From: a virus
DNA: 64,000 nt
Direction: 5' to 3' (one strand)
IMG/VR virus record: IMGVR_UViG_3300028801_000008
Coordinates: 1-64,000 of that record
Position numbers and translations under genes: made by a program. Below, piece by piece: positions 1 through 8,185 of this stretch. The notes beneath the pieces are model-generated. The model worked only from the letters and a program-made list of their open reading frames with translations. It searched no databases and was not told the DNA's origin. Position 1 is the stretch's first letter; every line of letters starts with the position of its first letter.

Positions 1-121
1 GAGCGGGTTCTCGGACGCGGCGCATGTCGCCGGAGTTTCAAGTTCATTGACGTCCGCTTTGGTGGCTGAGGCCGTCGACAGGCGCGCCGCCATAGCCACG
101 GAGCGTAAGGACAATGCATAG
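1..121 (+). CDS. 3' end of an unidentified upstream gene (partial)
   Basis: One frame is open from base 2 to a TAG at 119-121, giving a 39-residue Ala- and Ser-rich tail that ends in a charged segment (ATERKDNA). It overlaps the start of the next gene by 8 bases, the packing seen throughout the window. Its position upstream of the head genes would suit a portal or head-assembly protein, but nothing in the fragment identifies it. Confidence 0.55.
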   Translation, partial: SGFSDAAHVAGVSSSLTSALVAEAVDRRAAIATERKDNA

Positions 122-773
122 AGTCGTTCAAACTCGAGTGGGAGAAACAGGAAATTGCTTCGCGGCGTGTTTAGCATCAATTTTGGATCTGCCACTTGAA
201 GCCGTGCCGGAGATGTCCACGGACGATCAGGCTGAGCGCGCCAACGACTTCCTGGCCGGTTACGGTCTGTCCTACCGCCGCGCATTCATCGACGGCAAGA
301 AACCCAGCGGCTACTCCACGATCGAGGGCGTCAGCCCGCGCGGCGGAATGCACGCCTGCGTCGCCCTGGACGGCGAGCTGCTGTGGGACCCGCATCCCAT
401 CGAGGACGGCACTGGCCAGGGCCTCGTGGAGCCGCGATACTACGGGCTGCTGGAGTCCATTCTGGGCGTCACCGGCAAGGAGCTGAAGAAGCACAAGTCG
501 CTGGGGCTGGACGCTCTGAGCCATAAAGATTTTGCGGACTCCGGCGTTCCAAAAGGATATACAAAAGCAACGTGGGCAGCGCACATAGAGAAGTGCAGAG
601 CTGCTGCCAAGAAGCGTCGTGAACTACTTCCGAAGAAGCCAGCAAAAGACCAGGCCGGTACGATGACGCAGCTTCGCAAGAAGGCGATGAAAGAAGGCCC
701 GTTCTTCATCCAGGAAACGACGGAGAGCGGCGCGGAGCGCACCATACCAGTGAAGAACCTGCGAAGGTATTAG
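114..773 (+). CDS. Papain-fold (peptidase C39-like) phage protein
   Basis: 219 aa. The N-terminal half has the layout of small cysteine hydrolases: Cys15 in a GNCFAACLASIL helix, a His in GGMHACVALDG, and an Asp in LLWDPHP, which together could form a Cys-His-Asp triad. The C-terminal ~90 residues are Lys/Arg-rich and of no recognised family. AAGGA at 107-111 precedes the ATG. The fold call rests on motif spacing. The substrate is unknown and could be a peptide or an isopeptide bond. Confidence 0.6.
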   Translation: MHRVVQTRVGETGNCFAACLASILDLPLEAVPEMSTDDQAERANDFLAGYGLSYRRAFIDGKKPSGYSTIEGVSPRGGMHACVALDGELLWDPHPIEDGTGQGLVEPRYYGLLESILGVTGKELKKHKSLGLDALSHKDFADSGVPKGYTKATWAAHIEKCRAAAKKRRELLPKKPAKDQAGTMTQLRKKAMKEGPFFIQETTESGAERTIPVKNLRRY

Positions 774-787
774 ATCGAGGCGCGTCG

Positions 788-994
788 ATGCCATACACCA
801 AGATGTCCTACTGCCGCGCCCGCGTGCCATTCCTTTGGAAGTGGACGCGCGAATGCGGCGTGCTGTACGCGCCGGGGGCGGACCATTGCGGCGTCTGCGG
901 CGCGCCGCGAACCGAGCTCGTAGTGCCGAAGCCCATCAAGATCCCGCCTGGCATGGTCTACATAATATACGAAAGCAAGAAGGAGAAGCAATGA
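788..994 (+). CDS. Small zinc-ribbon-like protein
   Basis: 68 aa with four cysteines arranged as Cys-Gly-Val then, 9 residues on, CGVCG, resembling a zinc ribbon. Its stop overlaps the next ATG (ATGA at 991-994), which supports it as a translated, coupled gene although the upstream Shine-Dalgarno is weak. Function unknown. Confidence 0.55.
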   Translation: MPYTKMSYCRARVPFLWKWTRECGVLYAPGADHCGVCGAPRTELVVPKPIKIPPGMVYIIYESKKEKQ

Positions 995-1143
995 TTGTAA
1001 TTATTTTGGTAGTTCTCATCCTCATGAACGGCGTCGGATTCGGCACCGCCCCGGTCGGTGGCTACCGCTACGGCTACGGCGGCCTCGGGTTCCTGCTGCT
1101 GATCCTGCTCATCCTCCAACTGCTCGGCTTCATCCATGCCTAG
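991..1143 (+). CDS. Small two-segment hydrophobic protein (DUF3309-like)
   Basis: 50 aa. It starts at the ATG at 991, preceded by AAGGAG at 980-985. It consists of two Leu/Ile/Val membrane-spanning stretches separated by a Gly/Tyr-rich turn (GGYRYGYGG). The order hydrophobic, G/Y-rich, LLLILLILQLLG resembles the short DUF3309 membrane peptides of bacteria. It is too short for an assured family call; membrane location is inferred from hydropathy. Confidence 0.6.
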   Translation: MIVIILVVLILMNGVGFGTAPVGGYRYGYGGLGFLLLILLILQLLGFIHA

Positions 1144-1309
1144 AGGCGTCAAACGAAAAGTGGAAGAAGTGCTGGTGTTCGGCCGTGGTCGTTTCACCGC
1201 CGCACCGGACTTCACTACCAAACCCTGTACTAACGGCAAGCACCACAAATGCTACAGCCTGAAGTGCGCATGCGACTGCCACAAGGCCACCGCAGATAAA
1301 GTGAAGTAG
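1136..1309 (+). CDS. Small basic Cys-rich protein
   Basis: 57 aa, ATG at 1136, overlapping the preceding stop by 8 bases. The N-terminus is basic (MPRGVKRK). The C-terminal half carries Cys31, Cys39, Cys45, Cys47 and Cys49 with several His residues (GKHHKCY, CACDCHK), suggesting metal binding. No family recognised. Confidence 0.5.
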   Translation: MPRGVKRKVEEVLVFGRGRFTAAPDFTTKPCTNGKHHKCYSLKCACDCHKATADKVK

Positions 1310-1336
1310 CAACCACACTTACAAGGATACCGCCAC

Positions 1337-2521
1337 GTGCCGATGCCCAACGTGTCAGACGAAAAACTGGCAGCCATAACAGAGGACGTCAAGTCTAGGC
1401 TGTATTCCAGCGACGAGATAATCGTAAGGAGACAGTGCGGAAGCGGTACGGTCGCGAAGGTGCGACGTCAACTGAAAGCGGAAGGATTAGACGTGTCGCT
1501 ACTGCGACGCAACACTCTGCCGGACATCACAGAATCTATGAAACCGGCAGTGCCCGAGACCGACCACCAGCAACTGCTGCGCAAGGCCCTGAAGAAGGGG
1601 CCGAAGACGGCCGAGGAGTTGGCGGACATACTTGACTGCGGTCCATCCAAGGTGCGCGCGCTGGTGGAGTCTATGCAACTGGGCGGCTCCATGCTGGCTT
1701 CGCGCAAAGATGGACTCATCCAGCTACTCGAGGGTGTGCACATTGAGCCGGCAACCACCGTGTTCAAAGGTGTTGTCGGCACGCAGCGGTTCGGACTGGT
1801 GTCCGACAACCACCTTTGCAACAAGCATTCCCGTCTCGACGTTCTCAACGCGGCATACGATCACTTCGAGCGCGAAGGCATCGCGGTCGTATACAACGGC
1901 GGCAACTGGATCGACGGCGAGGCGCGCTTCAACAAGACAGAGCTTATCACGCGTCCGGGCATGGACGCCCAGTGCGACTACATGATCGACAAGTACCCGA
2001 TCCGCAAGGGCATCGAGACGCAGTACATCGCCGGAGACGACCACGAAGGCTGGTACCAGCAGCGCGAGGGCGTCGAGATCGGCCGCTACCTGGAGCTTCG
2101 TGCGCGCGAGCAAGGACGTACAGACCTGAAATACCTGGGTTACGGCGAGCACGACATCAAGCTGCAGGTCAAGGGCGGCGGATCGGCTCCCATGCGGCTG
2201 GTGCATCCGGGCGGCGGCTCCAGTTACGCCACCAGCTACACGGCACAGAAGCTAGTTGAGAGCTACCAGGGCGGCGAGAAGCCGAAGGTGCTGCTCATCG
2301 GCCACTACCACAAGTTCGAGTACGGCTACCCGCGCGAGGTGCACGCCTTGCAGCTGGGATGCACCACCGACCAGAGCCTGTTCATGCGCAAGCTGAAATT
2401 GCAGGCCCACGTCGGGTACAGCGTCGTCTCCATCACGCAGGACGAGACTGGCACCGTGACGCGATTCGCCGTGGAGTTCTTCCCGTTCTACAACCTGGCG
2501 CTGTACGAGAAACGCTTCTAA
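1337..2521 (+). CDS. Calcineurin-like metallophosphoesterase with N-terminal winged-helix region
   Basis: 394 aa. Residues ~85-135 resemble a winged helix (KGPKTAEELADILDCGPSKVRALVESM). The rest is a metallophosphoesterase with the metal-ligand series in order: SDNHLC (D-x-H), VYNGGNW in place of GD, AGDDHEGW (the GNHD-like block) and IGHYHKFEYG (GHxH). The fold hydrolyses phosphomono- or diesters using two metal ions. It starts at GTG 1337 with AAGGA ~10 bases upstream; ATG 1343 is the alternative. The putative DNA-binding domain suggests a nucleic-acid substrate or a regulatory role, which is inference. Confidence 0.8.
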   Translation: MPMPNVSDEKLAAITEDVKSRLYSSDEIIVRRQCGSGTVAKVRRQLKAEGLDVSLLRRNTLPDITESMKPAVPETDHQQLLRKALKKGPKTAEELADILDCGPSKVRALVESMQLGGSMLASRKDGLIQLLEGVHIEPATTVFKGVVGTQRFGLVSDNHLCNKHSRLDVLNAAYDHFEREGIAVVYNGGNWIDGEARFNKTELITRPGMDAQCDYMIDKYPIRKGIETQYIAGDDHEGWYQQREGVEIGRYLELRAREQGRTDLKYLGYGEHDIKLQVKGGGSAPMRLVHPGGGSSYATSYTAQKLVESYQGGEKPKVLLIGHYHKFEYGYPREVHALQLGCTTDQSLFMRKLKLQAHVGYSVVSITQDETGTVTRFAVEFFPFYNLALYEKRF

Positions 2522-2532
2522 GGAGGCCGCTC

Positions 2533-2847
2533 GTGCACCTGTCCCACACGAAACTTCGCCGCGCGTTCCTGAAGTACAACGAACTGTACTTCGACAACAA
2601 ACTGCCGCTAGATACGGACGTGTTGTTTCGTCCACTGGACGGCAAGCACGCCTGCTGCGACTTCACGGACAGGGAAAACCACATCATCGAAGTGGACACC
2701 ATGCGCGCCATCTGCCGCACGCTGTGGAAGCAGGCGTTGCTGCACGAGATGGCGCACATCTCGAGCGGCGACTGCACGCACGGACGCAGGTGGCAGGCGG
2801 AGATAGACCGGCTGTACACTGTCGGTGCGTTCAAGGGACTGCTGTAG
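2533..2847 (+). CDS. SprT-like zinc metalloprotease
   Basis: 104 aa from a GTG start with AGGAGG at 2521-2526, 12 bases after the metallophosphoesterase stop. It has the SprT opening (YNELYFDNKLP) and the zinc-protease motif HEMAH, with a downstream His (CTHGRRW) as third ligand, so the catalytic core HExxH...H looks intact. It is shorter than bacterial SprT (~165 aa) and lacks the C-terminal zinc ribbon. SprT/Spartan relatives cleave DNA-bound proteins; the role here is unknown. Confidence 0.75.
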   Translation: MHLSHTKLRRAFLKYNELYFDNKLPLDTDVLFRPLDGKHACCDFTDRENHIIEVDTMRAICRTLWKQALLHEMAHISSGDCTHGRRWQAEIDRLYTVGAFKGLL

Positions 2848-2905
2848 CAACCTCGTCGTTCTAAACGACTGAGAAACTGAGTACGACTTTAGCAAGGAGT
2901 ATTAA

Positions 2906-3199
2906 ATGCCTCAAGGAAACTTCGCAGTGTCCGGTGCGACCGGAACTTCATTTGGCTTCGCAAGTACGGCGGTCGTCCTGCCCGGATCGGGAACGCTGCT
3001 TCGCGTGACGAACCTCGGTCCATGCCACATCACCGTGGCCATCGGCGGTTCCGGCGTAACCGTGAACCAAGGCAATGGACTTGTGATCGCAGCCGGTCAG
3101 ACCGAGTGGCTTACAGTCACGGCGGGTCAGTTCATCGCCGGAGTCGCGGCAGGTGGTCCCGGCAACGCGTCCACATGCAATTTGGCCACTGGTACTTAG
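2906..3199 (+). CDS. Putative head decoration or minor virion protein
   Basis: 97 aa, ATG after AAGGAG at 2895. Gly/Thr/Val-rich and beta-predicted, with no charged core, like small phage capsid decoration proteins. It directly precedes the tRNA and the head genes. No family recognised; the virion role is inferred from composition and place. Confidence 0.45.
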   Translation: MPQGNFAVSGATGTSFGFASTAVVLPGSGTLLRVTNLGPCHITVAIGGSGVTVNQGNGLVIAAGQTEWLTVTAGQFIAGVAAGGPGNASTCNLATGT

Positions 3200-3200
3200 C

Positions 3201-3274
3201 TTCGGCCTCGTCCAATGGTAGGACAAACGGTTTTGATCCGTTGAATCGGAGTTCGAATCTCTGGGCCGAAACCA
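3201..3274 (+). tRNA. tRNA-Gln (anticodon TTG)
   Basis: A complete cloverleaf can be drawn. Acceptor stem TTCGGCC/GGCCGAA (3201-3207 with 3264-3270), D stem GTCC/GGAC (3210-3213 with 3221-3224), anticodon stem AACGG/CCGTT with loop TTTTGAT (3231-3237) so the anticodon is TTG, a 4-base variable region, T stem CGGAG/CTCTG around TTCGAAT (3252-3258), discriminator A3271 and an encoded CCA at 3272-3274. It sits alone between two late genes, so it is probably cut from the late transcript. Confidence 0.93.
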
Positions 3275-3294
3275 ACATAGAAAAGGAGGGCGTC

Positions 3295-4566
3295 ATGCCC
3301 ATGAAGAACGGAAGACGAGTGGGCGACGACATCGAGCCGGTCGGCGAGGCCGACCCCGAGCGCGCCCTTGCGTTGGCGAAGCATGAGGAGGGCCTGACGC
3401 AGTCGCAGGACCGGCACAGGGCGAAGGACGTCCTCCCCGTCCCCATCAAGACCTCCAGCCTGGTTCCGCTTCCCTCCGGAGAGCGCAACGAGGTCTCGTA
3501 CGCGTCCGACCTGGCCGACCCCGACGACATGACGCTGCCCGAGCTCGAGAAGGAAATCAACTCGCTGCTGTCCAAGTACAAGCGAACCAAGCTGGAAGAG
3601 GCTCGCTTGCGGTTCCTTACCGACGCCGAAATGGACAAGAAGCGCAAGGCCACCAAGACCACCGACGGGCGTTCGCGCGACCGCGGCCGTTTCGTGAAGA
3701 TGCGCGATTCGAAAGAAAAGACAAAGGCGACAGACATGCTACGAACCAACCTGAATGAGCAGCGCAGTGGCTCCGAACCGGCCGACCACCTCTTCCGCGC
3801 CGCACAGTACGAGATCGGCGGCGACCGCGCTCGCGCCCTAGACTCATACCGCGCCGCAGCCGGTGGCTACCGTCGCGCGGGCGATCAAGCTGGCGAGCAG
3901 AAGGCCAAGGATGGCATCATGTTTTGTCAGTCCGCGTTCGACACGCAGTACGACCACCCCGGCATCGGACGCGTCCGCGTGTGCGACTCGGTTGACATCG
4001 CGCTGCGTACTGCGCTGGAGCGCACCCGCGCCGGAGAGCAGGTTCACGTCGAAGGCAAGACGGTTCGTCCGGGGTTCGCGCGCGCCAAAGATGGTGCACT
4101 ACACGCCTACGTGCCCGACAAAGATGACCGATGCGCAATTTGTGGCCGTCCTGCTAATGACAGTTCTACGCACAAAGACGCCGCACAATATGACGCGCAT
4201 GGTCGTGATGCTGCCGGAGCTTGTGAAAACTGCGGTGCCAAAACTTCGGGAGACAATTTCCTGTGTGGAAAATGCCGTGCTAAGGCAAAGGACGACACCG
4301 GCGGACCTCCTCCTGTGGACAATCCAGCCACTCCCGCCGTGCCGGATCCGGTGCCGACGGGGGATGCCATCACACCCGAGGAGAAGAAAGAACTTGCCGA
4401 GTTGAAGTCGTATCGCGGTCCAAACGGCAAATACTCGCTGACGAAAGAACAACGAGCCCGTGAAGTCGAGCTGTTGAAGAGAGCAAGGCAACCGTTCAAA
4501 GACTCAGACTTGAAGGCCTCAGACAAAGCCAAGGCCAGCGACAAGAGGGAGGTTCAACCCGTATGA
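3295..4566 (+). CDS. Large charged head-region protein with two zinc-ribbon motifs
   Basis: 423 aa. It starts at ATG 3295 behind a strong AGGAGG just after the tRNA; the frame is open further upstream but that part overlaps the tRNA and is not used. The N-terminal half is highly charged and helical, with a TPR-like stretch near residues 150-205. Two zinc-binding pairs follow (CAICGRPA; CENCGA then CGKC), then a Pro-rich linker and a Lys/Asp tail. A motif of the form [KR]A-x-D recurs about seven times. Not recognised as a family. Its position before the prohead protease suggests an internal head or scaffold component. Confidence 0.7.
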   Translation: MPMKNGRRVGDDIEPVGEADPERALALAKHEEGLTQSQDRHRAKDVLPVPIKTSSLVPLPSGERNEVSYASDLADPDDMTLPELEKEINSLLSKYKRTKLEEARLRFLTDAEMDKKRKATKTTDGRSRDRGRFVKMRDSKEKTKATDMLRTNLNEQRSGSEPADHLFRAAQYEIGGDRARALDSYRAAAGGYRRAGDQAGEQKAKDGIMFCQSAFDTQYDHPGIGRVRVCDSVDIALRTALERTRAGEQVHVEGKTVRPGFARAKDGALHAYVPDKDDRCAICGRPANDSSTHKDAAQYDAHGRDAAGACENCGAKTSGDNFLCGKCRAKAKDDTGGPPPVDNPATPAVPDPVPTGDAITPEEKKELAELKSYRGPNGKYSLTKEQRAREVELLKRARQPFKDSDLKASDKAKASDKREVQPV

Positions 4567-6296
4567 CCGAGACAGAGGAAGAACTCTCCGTCCTCTCCGC
4601 GACCAAATCGCCACACGGCTACCTGACCAGCCCGCTCACCGACAACATCCACATGACGGACGAGGGCTACCTCGTGGTCGTCGGGTGCCCCATCGCGCGC
4701 ACCGGTTGGCAGAAGTACGCCATCAAGGACCTACCGCAAGAGCGCGCGGCCGACCTCGGCGTGGACATGAGCAACCCGCACGCCACCATCGAGCTCTACC
4801 GCTCGGAGAAGGAGGTCTTCCATCCGGAGTTCCTCGCGTCGCTGAACGGCAAACCAATCACCAATGGCCATCCTCCCAACGGCGAGTTCGTCGATCCGAA
4901 GAACTTCAAGAAGCTAACCTGCGGGCATATACAGAACGTGCGCAAGGGTGCGGAGCCGCTGGAGGACGGGGAGTGGCCGATCATCGCCGACCTCATCATC
5001 AGCGACCACGAATTGATTGAGAAGGTCAAGAACAAGACGGCGCGGGAGATAAGTCTCGGCTACGACTTCTCGATTGACCGCATGGGCGACAAGATCGTGC
5101 AGTGCGGAATGATGGGAAACCACAACGCCGTGGTTCCCAACGGCCGAGCCGGTGACTTCGTATCCATCGTCGACGCCGCGCCGGAAGACATCAAGACCAC
5201 TGCCCCACTCGCTGAAGTCAAAGAGCTGAGCGTGGAGACCGCAGTGCTAACAAGTTTACCCTTAGAACCTACTGCGTCGGTGGAAGTCATCGAAACCACG
5301 TACAAACCAATAGTACTTCCACCAATCCCCAAGAAGGAGAAGCAAAACGTGGCCGAGACAAAGCCGAAGAAAGACTGGCTTCGCATCTTCAAAGGAAAGC
5401 ATCTCATTGAGATGGCGCGAGCCACCGATGCTGACCCCGAGGAGGTTCTTGATGCTGCCGCAGCGTTGAACGACGACGCCGAGGAGCCCAAGGACACCGA
5501 GAAGAACGAATTCAAGTCTGAAGACAAGAAGGGCGCTAAGGACGGAGAATTGCCCGAGGCGCTAAAGGAAAACGAAATCAAACCAAAAGCGGAGGACGCT
5601 AAAGTGGCAGATGCACGGAAGAAGATGCATGACGCCCTCGACCGTGCACTCGACGCCAAGGCAACCGATGCGAAGGCTTCGGACTCCAAGGCGAAGGACG
5701 CCGACATTGAAGAGCTCAAGGAGTTGCTTGACGAGTTCCTAGACGAGGAAGAGAAGGAGCCCGAGCACGTTGACGATGTAGCTGATTCGTCCGAGCTCGA
5801 AGATGCGCTCAAGGGTGGCAAGGACGCTGAGAAGTGCGAGGAATGCGGCGAGGCGCACGACTCCGAGGAGTGCCCCGGCGAGGAGATGGACGAGAGCGGC
5901 GAGGAAGACATCGACGACGAGGAAGGTGAAAGTCCCGACCCCGACTCCGACGATGACCAAGAGGACGTCGAGGACAAGAAGGGCAAGGACGCCCGCGCCA
6001 ACGACCGCGCCCGCGCGGCCGACAGCGTGAACGCCGTTCTCCGCATGCTGCGTCCGGGCGTCGCCCGTTCCAACGACAAGGCGCTGAAGGCCTCCTTCAA
6101 CCGCGCGCTTGATGCGGTTAAGAAGTCCAGCCGTGCATCCAGTGGTAGCTACGGTGCGTTTGCCGGCTCGGCGCGCGCCCGTGACAAGGCTCCGCGCAAC
6201 CCCAACCCCGATCGTGCCCGCGCCGCTGACGGTAAGGCTGATCCCATGACTAAGATGCAGGAGTTCTACAACTCCGCGCACAAGGGAGGTAAGTAA
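4563..6296 (+). CDS. DUF2213-type prohead protease fused to an acidic scaffold-like domain
   Basis: 577 aa, ATGA overlap with the previous gene. Residues ~15-210 match the DUF2213 head maturation protease pattern: a self-contained VVGCPIARTGWQKY start, ELYRSEKEVFHPEFLASLNGKPITNGHPP, and REISLGYDF. From ~270 to the end the protein is extremely rich in Glu, Asp, Lys and Ala, like a coiled-coil capsid scaffold, with a CEECGEAH...C zinc-like motif near 420. Protease plus scaffold in one reading frame is a classic phage arrangement. The protease assignment is strong; scaffold is inferred from composition. Confidence 0.8.
   Translation: MTETEEELSVLSATKSPHGYLTSPLTDNIHMTDEGYLVVVGCPIARTGWQKYAIKDLPQERAADLGVDMSNPHATIELYRSEKEVFHPEFLASLNGKPITNGHPPNGEFVDPKNFKKLTCGHIQNVRKGAEPLEDGEWPIIADLIISDHELIEKVKNKTAREISLGYDFSIDRMGDKIVQCGMMGNHNAVVPNGRAGDFVSIVDAAPEDIKTTAPLAEVKELSVETAVLTSLPLEPTASVEVIETTYKPIVLPPIPKKEKQNVAETKPKKDWLRIFKGKHLIEMARATDADPEEVLDAAAALNDDAEEPKDTEKNEFKSEDKKGAKDGELPEALKENEIKPKAEDAKVADARKKMHDALDRALDAKATDAKASDSKAKDADIEELKELLDEFLDEEEKEPEHVDDVADSSELEDALKGGKDAEKCEECGEAHDSEECPGEEMDESGEEDIDDEEGESPDPDSDDDQEDVEDKKGKDARANDRARAADSVNAVLRMLRPGVARSNDKALKASFNRALDAVKKSSRASSGSYGAFAGSARARDKAPRNPNPDRARAADGKADPMTKMQEFYNSAHKGGK
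5349..6296 (+). CDS. Nested in-frame scaffold protein (internal start in the protease gene)
   Basis: AAGGAG at 5334-5339 lies 9 bases before an in-frame GTG at 5349, at the junction between the protease domain and the acidic helical domain. Initiation there would make a separate 315-residue scaffold sharing the protease C-terminus, as in the lambda C/Nu3 gene pair. The ribosome-binding site and domain boundary are seen; expression is inferred. Confidence 0.55.
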   Translation: MAETKPKKDWLRIFKGKHLIEMARATDADPEEVLDAAAALNDDAEEPKDTEKNEFKSEDKKGAKDGELPEALKENEIKPKAEDAKVADARKKMHDALDRALDAKATDAKASDSKAKDADIEELKELLDEFLDEEEKEPEHVDDVADSSELEDALKGGKDAEKCEECGEAHDSEECPGEEMDESGEEDIDDEEGESPDPDSDDDQEDVEDKKGKDARANDRARAADSVNAVLRMLRPGVARSNDKALKASFNRALDAVKKSSRASSGSYGAFAGSARARDKAPRNPNPDRARAADGKADPMTKMQEFYNSAHKGGK

Positions 6297-7093
6297 TGCC
6301 ACAGTACAGCTTTGGCCAAGTTATCGGTGTAACAGGACCGAATAACGGCTTCCAGGGTACGGTCAGCCGGTTCGGCGATCGCGTCATTACGGCGCGTGAA
6401 TTCGTTCCCTACACGACCACCAACAACCTCAACTTCGGCGACCCTGCGGTCATCATTCCGAACAACCTCGGTGGTTACTTCGACTCCGTCGCCGACTTCG
6501 TAGCCCATTCGGCCGCGAACATCGGCCTCGTTGCCGCGTACTTCGCCGGTATGGCCGTCCGCGAGGTCAAGACGCAGCTCACCTACCCCGCCGGTCAGGC
6601 TCCTGGCATCCAGCAGGTCGGCTACTACGCCAACCTGCAGATGGCTGAGGTTCTGGAGCGCGGCAGCGGCACCATCGCGCTGGCCGTCGGCGCACCCAAC
6701 TCACAGGCGCAGGTTTACACCCGCGTGGTTCTGAACGGTGCCGTAACCGCTGGCACAGTCGGCGATTGGGAGACCAACCCCGCTGCTACTGACCTGTTCA
6801 GCACGACCGGTACTGCTGCTGTCAACGCCACGGCGCTCACCATTGCGTCGGCGACCAACACGCAGAACGGTCAGGTCGTTTCCGGCGCTGGCATCCAAGC
6901 TGGCACCTATGTCGTGTCGGGCGGCGGTACGGTGAATATCGTACTCAGCCTTCCCACCACGCAGGCGGTCGCGGCTGGCACGCCCGTAACGTTCAGCAAC
7001 TTGGTTGCGTTGACCGACGTGGTCGCGCGTACCGGCAACCTGGACGTCAACAACATCCTGGAAATCACACTCAAGGGACGCCACGCGGCGTAA
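6296..7093 (+). CDS. Head cement / minor structural protein
   Basis: 265 aa, TAATG overlap with the protease gene and GGGAGG upstream. The first ~150 residues (FGQVIGVTGPNNGFQGTVSR, SAANIGLVAAYFAGMAVREVK) resemble phage structural cement proteins encoded just before DUF2184-type capsids. Residues ~170-236 are a Thr/Gly/Val-rich module (GQVVSGAGIQAGTYV) found again in the baseplate J-like protein. Expected to stabilise the capsid shell; family match is moderate. Confidence 0.6.
   Translation: MPQYSFGQVIGVTGPNNGFQGTVSRFGDRVITAREFVPYTTTNNLNFGDPAVIIPNNLGGYFDSVADFVAHSAANIGLVAAYFAGMAVREVKTQLTYPAGQAPGIQQVGYYANLQMAEVLERGSGTIALAVGAPNSQAQVYTRVVLNGAVTAGTVGDWETNPAATDLFSTTGTAAVNATALTIASATNTQNGQVVSGAGIQAGTYVVSGGGTVNIVLSLPTTQAVAAGTPVTFSNLVALTDVVARTGNLDVNNILEITLKGRHAA
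6803..7003 (+). repeat. Thr/Gly-rich virion module, copy in cement protein
   Basis: Encodes about 67 residues with the core IASATNTQNGQVVSGAGIQA and a terminal AGTPVTFSNL. The same layout (VASATGIIAGQLVSGPGIAP ... GGAVSFSTL) recurs in the J-like baseplate protein. Confidence 0.5.
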
Positions 7094-7102
7094 GGAGAAC
7101 CA

Positions 7103-8149
7103 ATGAAGCGTACTATCCCAAATCGCGTACGGGCATTCGATGCCTCTGGCGCGTCAGGTCTGGCGTTCCTTCAGAGCCAACTGGAACTGATCGATACGGA
7201 CCTCGTCCGTCCTTTGCAGGCTGTCACGCACAAGCGCGACATCGCTGTTGAAGTAGGTGGAGGCTTCCCGGAGTTCATCTCCGCGTTCAGCTCCAACTAC
7301 GCCTCCACTGGTACCTCGTCCTACGGACTCCAGGGTACCAACAACACGGACATCCCCGAAGCACAGGCGGACATCCAGAAGGGCATCTGGCGCACGTACA
7401 CATGGGCGATGGGCATGACCATCACCTGGATCGACCTGCGCCGTATGGAGACTTCCCTTCGCACCGGCCAGGCACCGCCGTTCAGCTTGCAAGAGCTGTA
7501 CGAGGAGTCGGTCGAGACCACATGGGGCAAGGCTTTGGACTTCGTCACCTACGCTGGCTTCCTCGGAGACGCCGGGTTGATCAACAACCCCAACATCTTC
7601 GAGTCGGTCGCTCCGGCTGGCGCTTCCACCTTCACCACGTGGGCCAAGAAGACTCCACAGGAGATTCTCGCGGACATCAACTTCGCGCTGAATCAGACCG
7701 TGCAGAATTCTGGCTACTCGGCCGAGGAGGGCATGGCGGACCGCTTGCTGATCCCGTACACCCAGTTCGCCACGCTCACGCAGCCGATCGCAATCGGCGG
7801 CGCGCCCGTGGCGATGAGCACCATCGAGTACGTCGAGAAGAACTGCGTCGCGGCGCACCACGGCATCGACTTCAAGATCAACTTCCTGCCCAACCCATGG
7901 ATCAGCGGTACCGGCTCCGGCAACACCGCGGCTCCGGGATCGCCCACGGGCGGCAACGGGCTTGATCGCGGGTTCTTCTACAAGAACTCGAAGAAGAGCG
8001 TGTACCTCAAGGTGCCGCAGCCGTTCATCCAGGCCATCACCGTCCCCACGACCCGCGCAGGCGGGGCGTACGAGACTATGTTTGCCGGCTGTATCAGTCA
8101 GGTAATCTACAAACGGACCACGACTGCATACTATTTAGACGGTATCTAA
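7103..8149 (+). CDS. Major capsid protein (DUF2184-like)
   Basis: 348 aa, AAGGAG before ATG 7103. The order of segments fits the DUF2184 capsid family: FLQSQLELIDTDLVRPL, GTYTW-like WRTYTWAMGMTITWIDLRRME, GYSAEEGMADRLLIPYTQF, and a C-terminus ending YKRTTTAYYLDGI. Location after protease and cement genes agrees. It forms the icosahedral shell. No obvious propeptide precedes the fold, so processing of this protein itself is uncertain. Confidence 0.85.
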   Translation: MKRTIPNRVRAFDASGASGLAFLQSQLELIDTDLVRPLQAVTHKRDIAVEVGGGFPEFISAFSSNYASTGTSSYGLQGTNNTDIPEAQADIQKGIWRTYTWAMGMTITWIDLRRMETSLRTGQAPPFSLQELYEESVETTWGKALDFVTYAGFLGDAGLINNPNIFESVAPAGASTFTTWAKKTPQEILADINFALNQTVQNSGYSAEEGMADRLLIPYTQFATLTQPIAIGGAPVAMSTIEYVEKNCVAAHHGIDFKINFLPNPWISGTGSGNTAAPGSPTGGNGLDRGFFYKNSKKSVYLKVPQPFIQAITVPTTRAGGAYETMFAGCISQVIYKRTTTAYYLDGI

Positions 8150-8185
8150 AATGCCGGTGTCGTAGTCAAATTCGCTAAGACGAGC

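Noticed and set aside
3022-3294. In-frame upstream extension of the 423-aa head protein
   Set aside because: It runs through the tRNA-Gln gene and the 97-aa gene in another frame; the strong AGGAGG before ATG 3295 marks the true start.
5060-6100. Long Ser-rich open frame on the minus strand
   Set aside because: It is the antisense of the acidic Lys/Glu/Asp scaffold region, where Ser codons appear automatically; no start signal.
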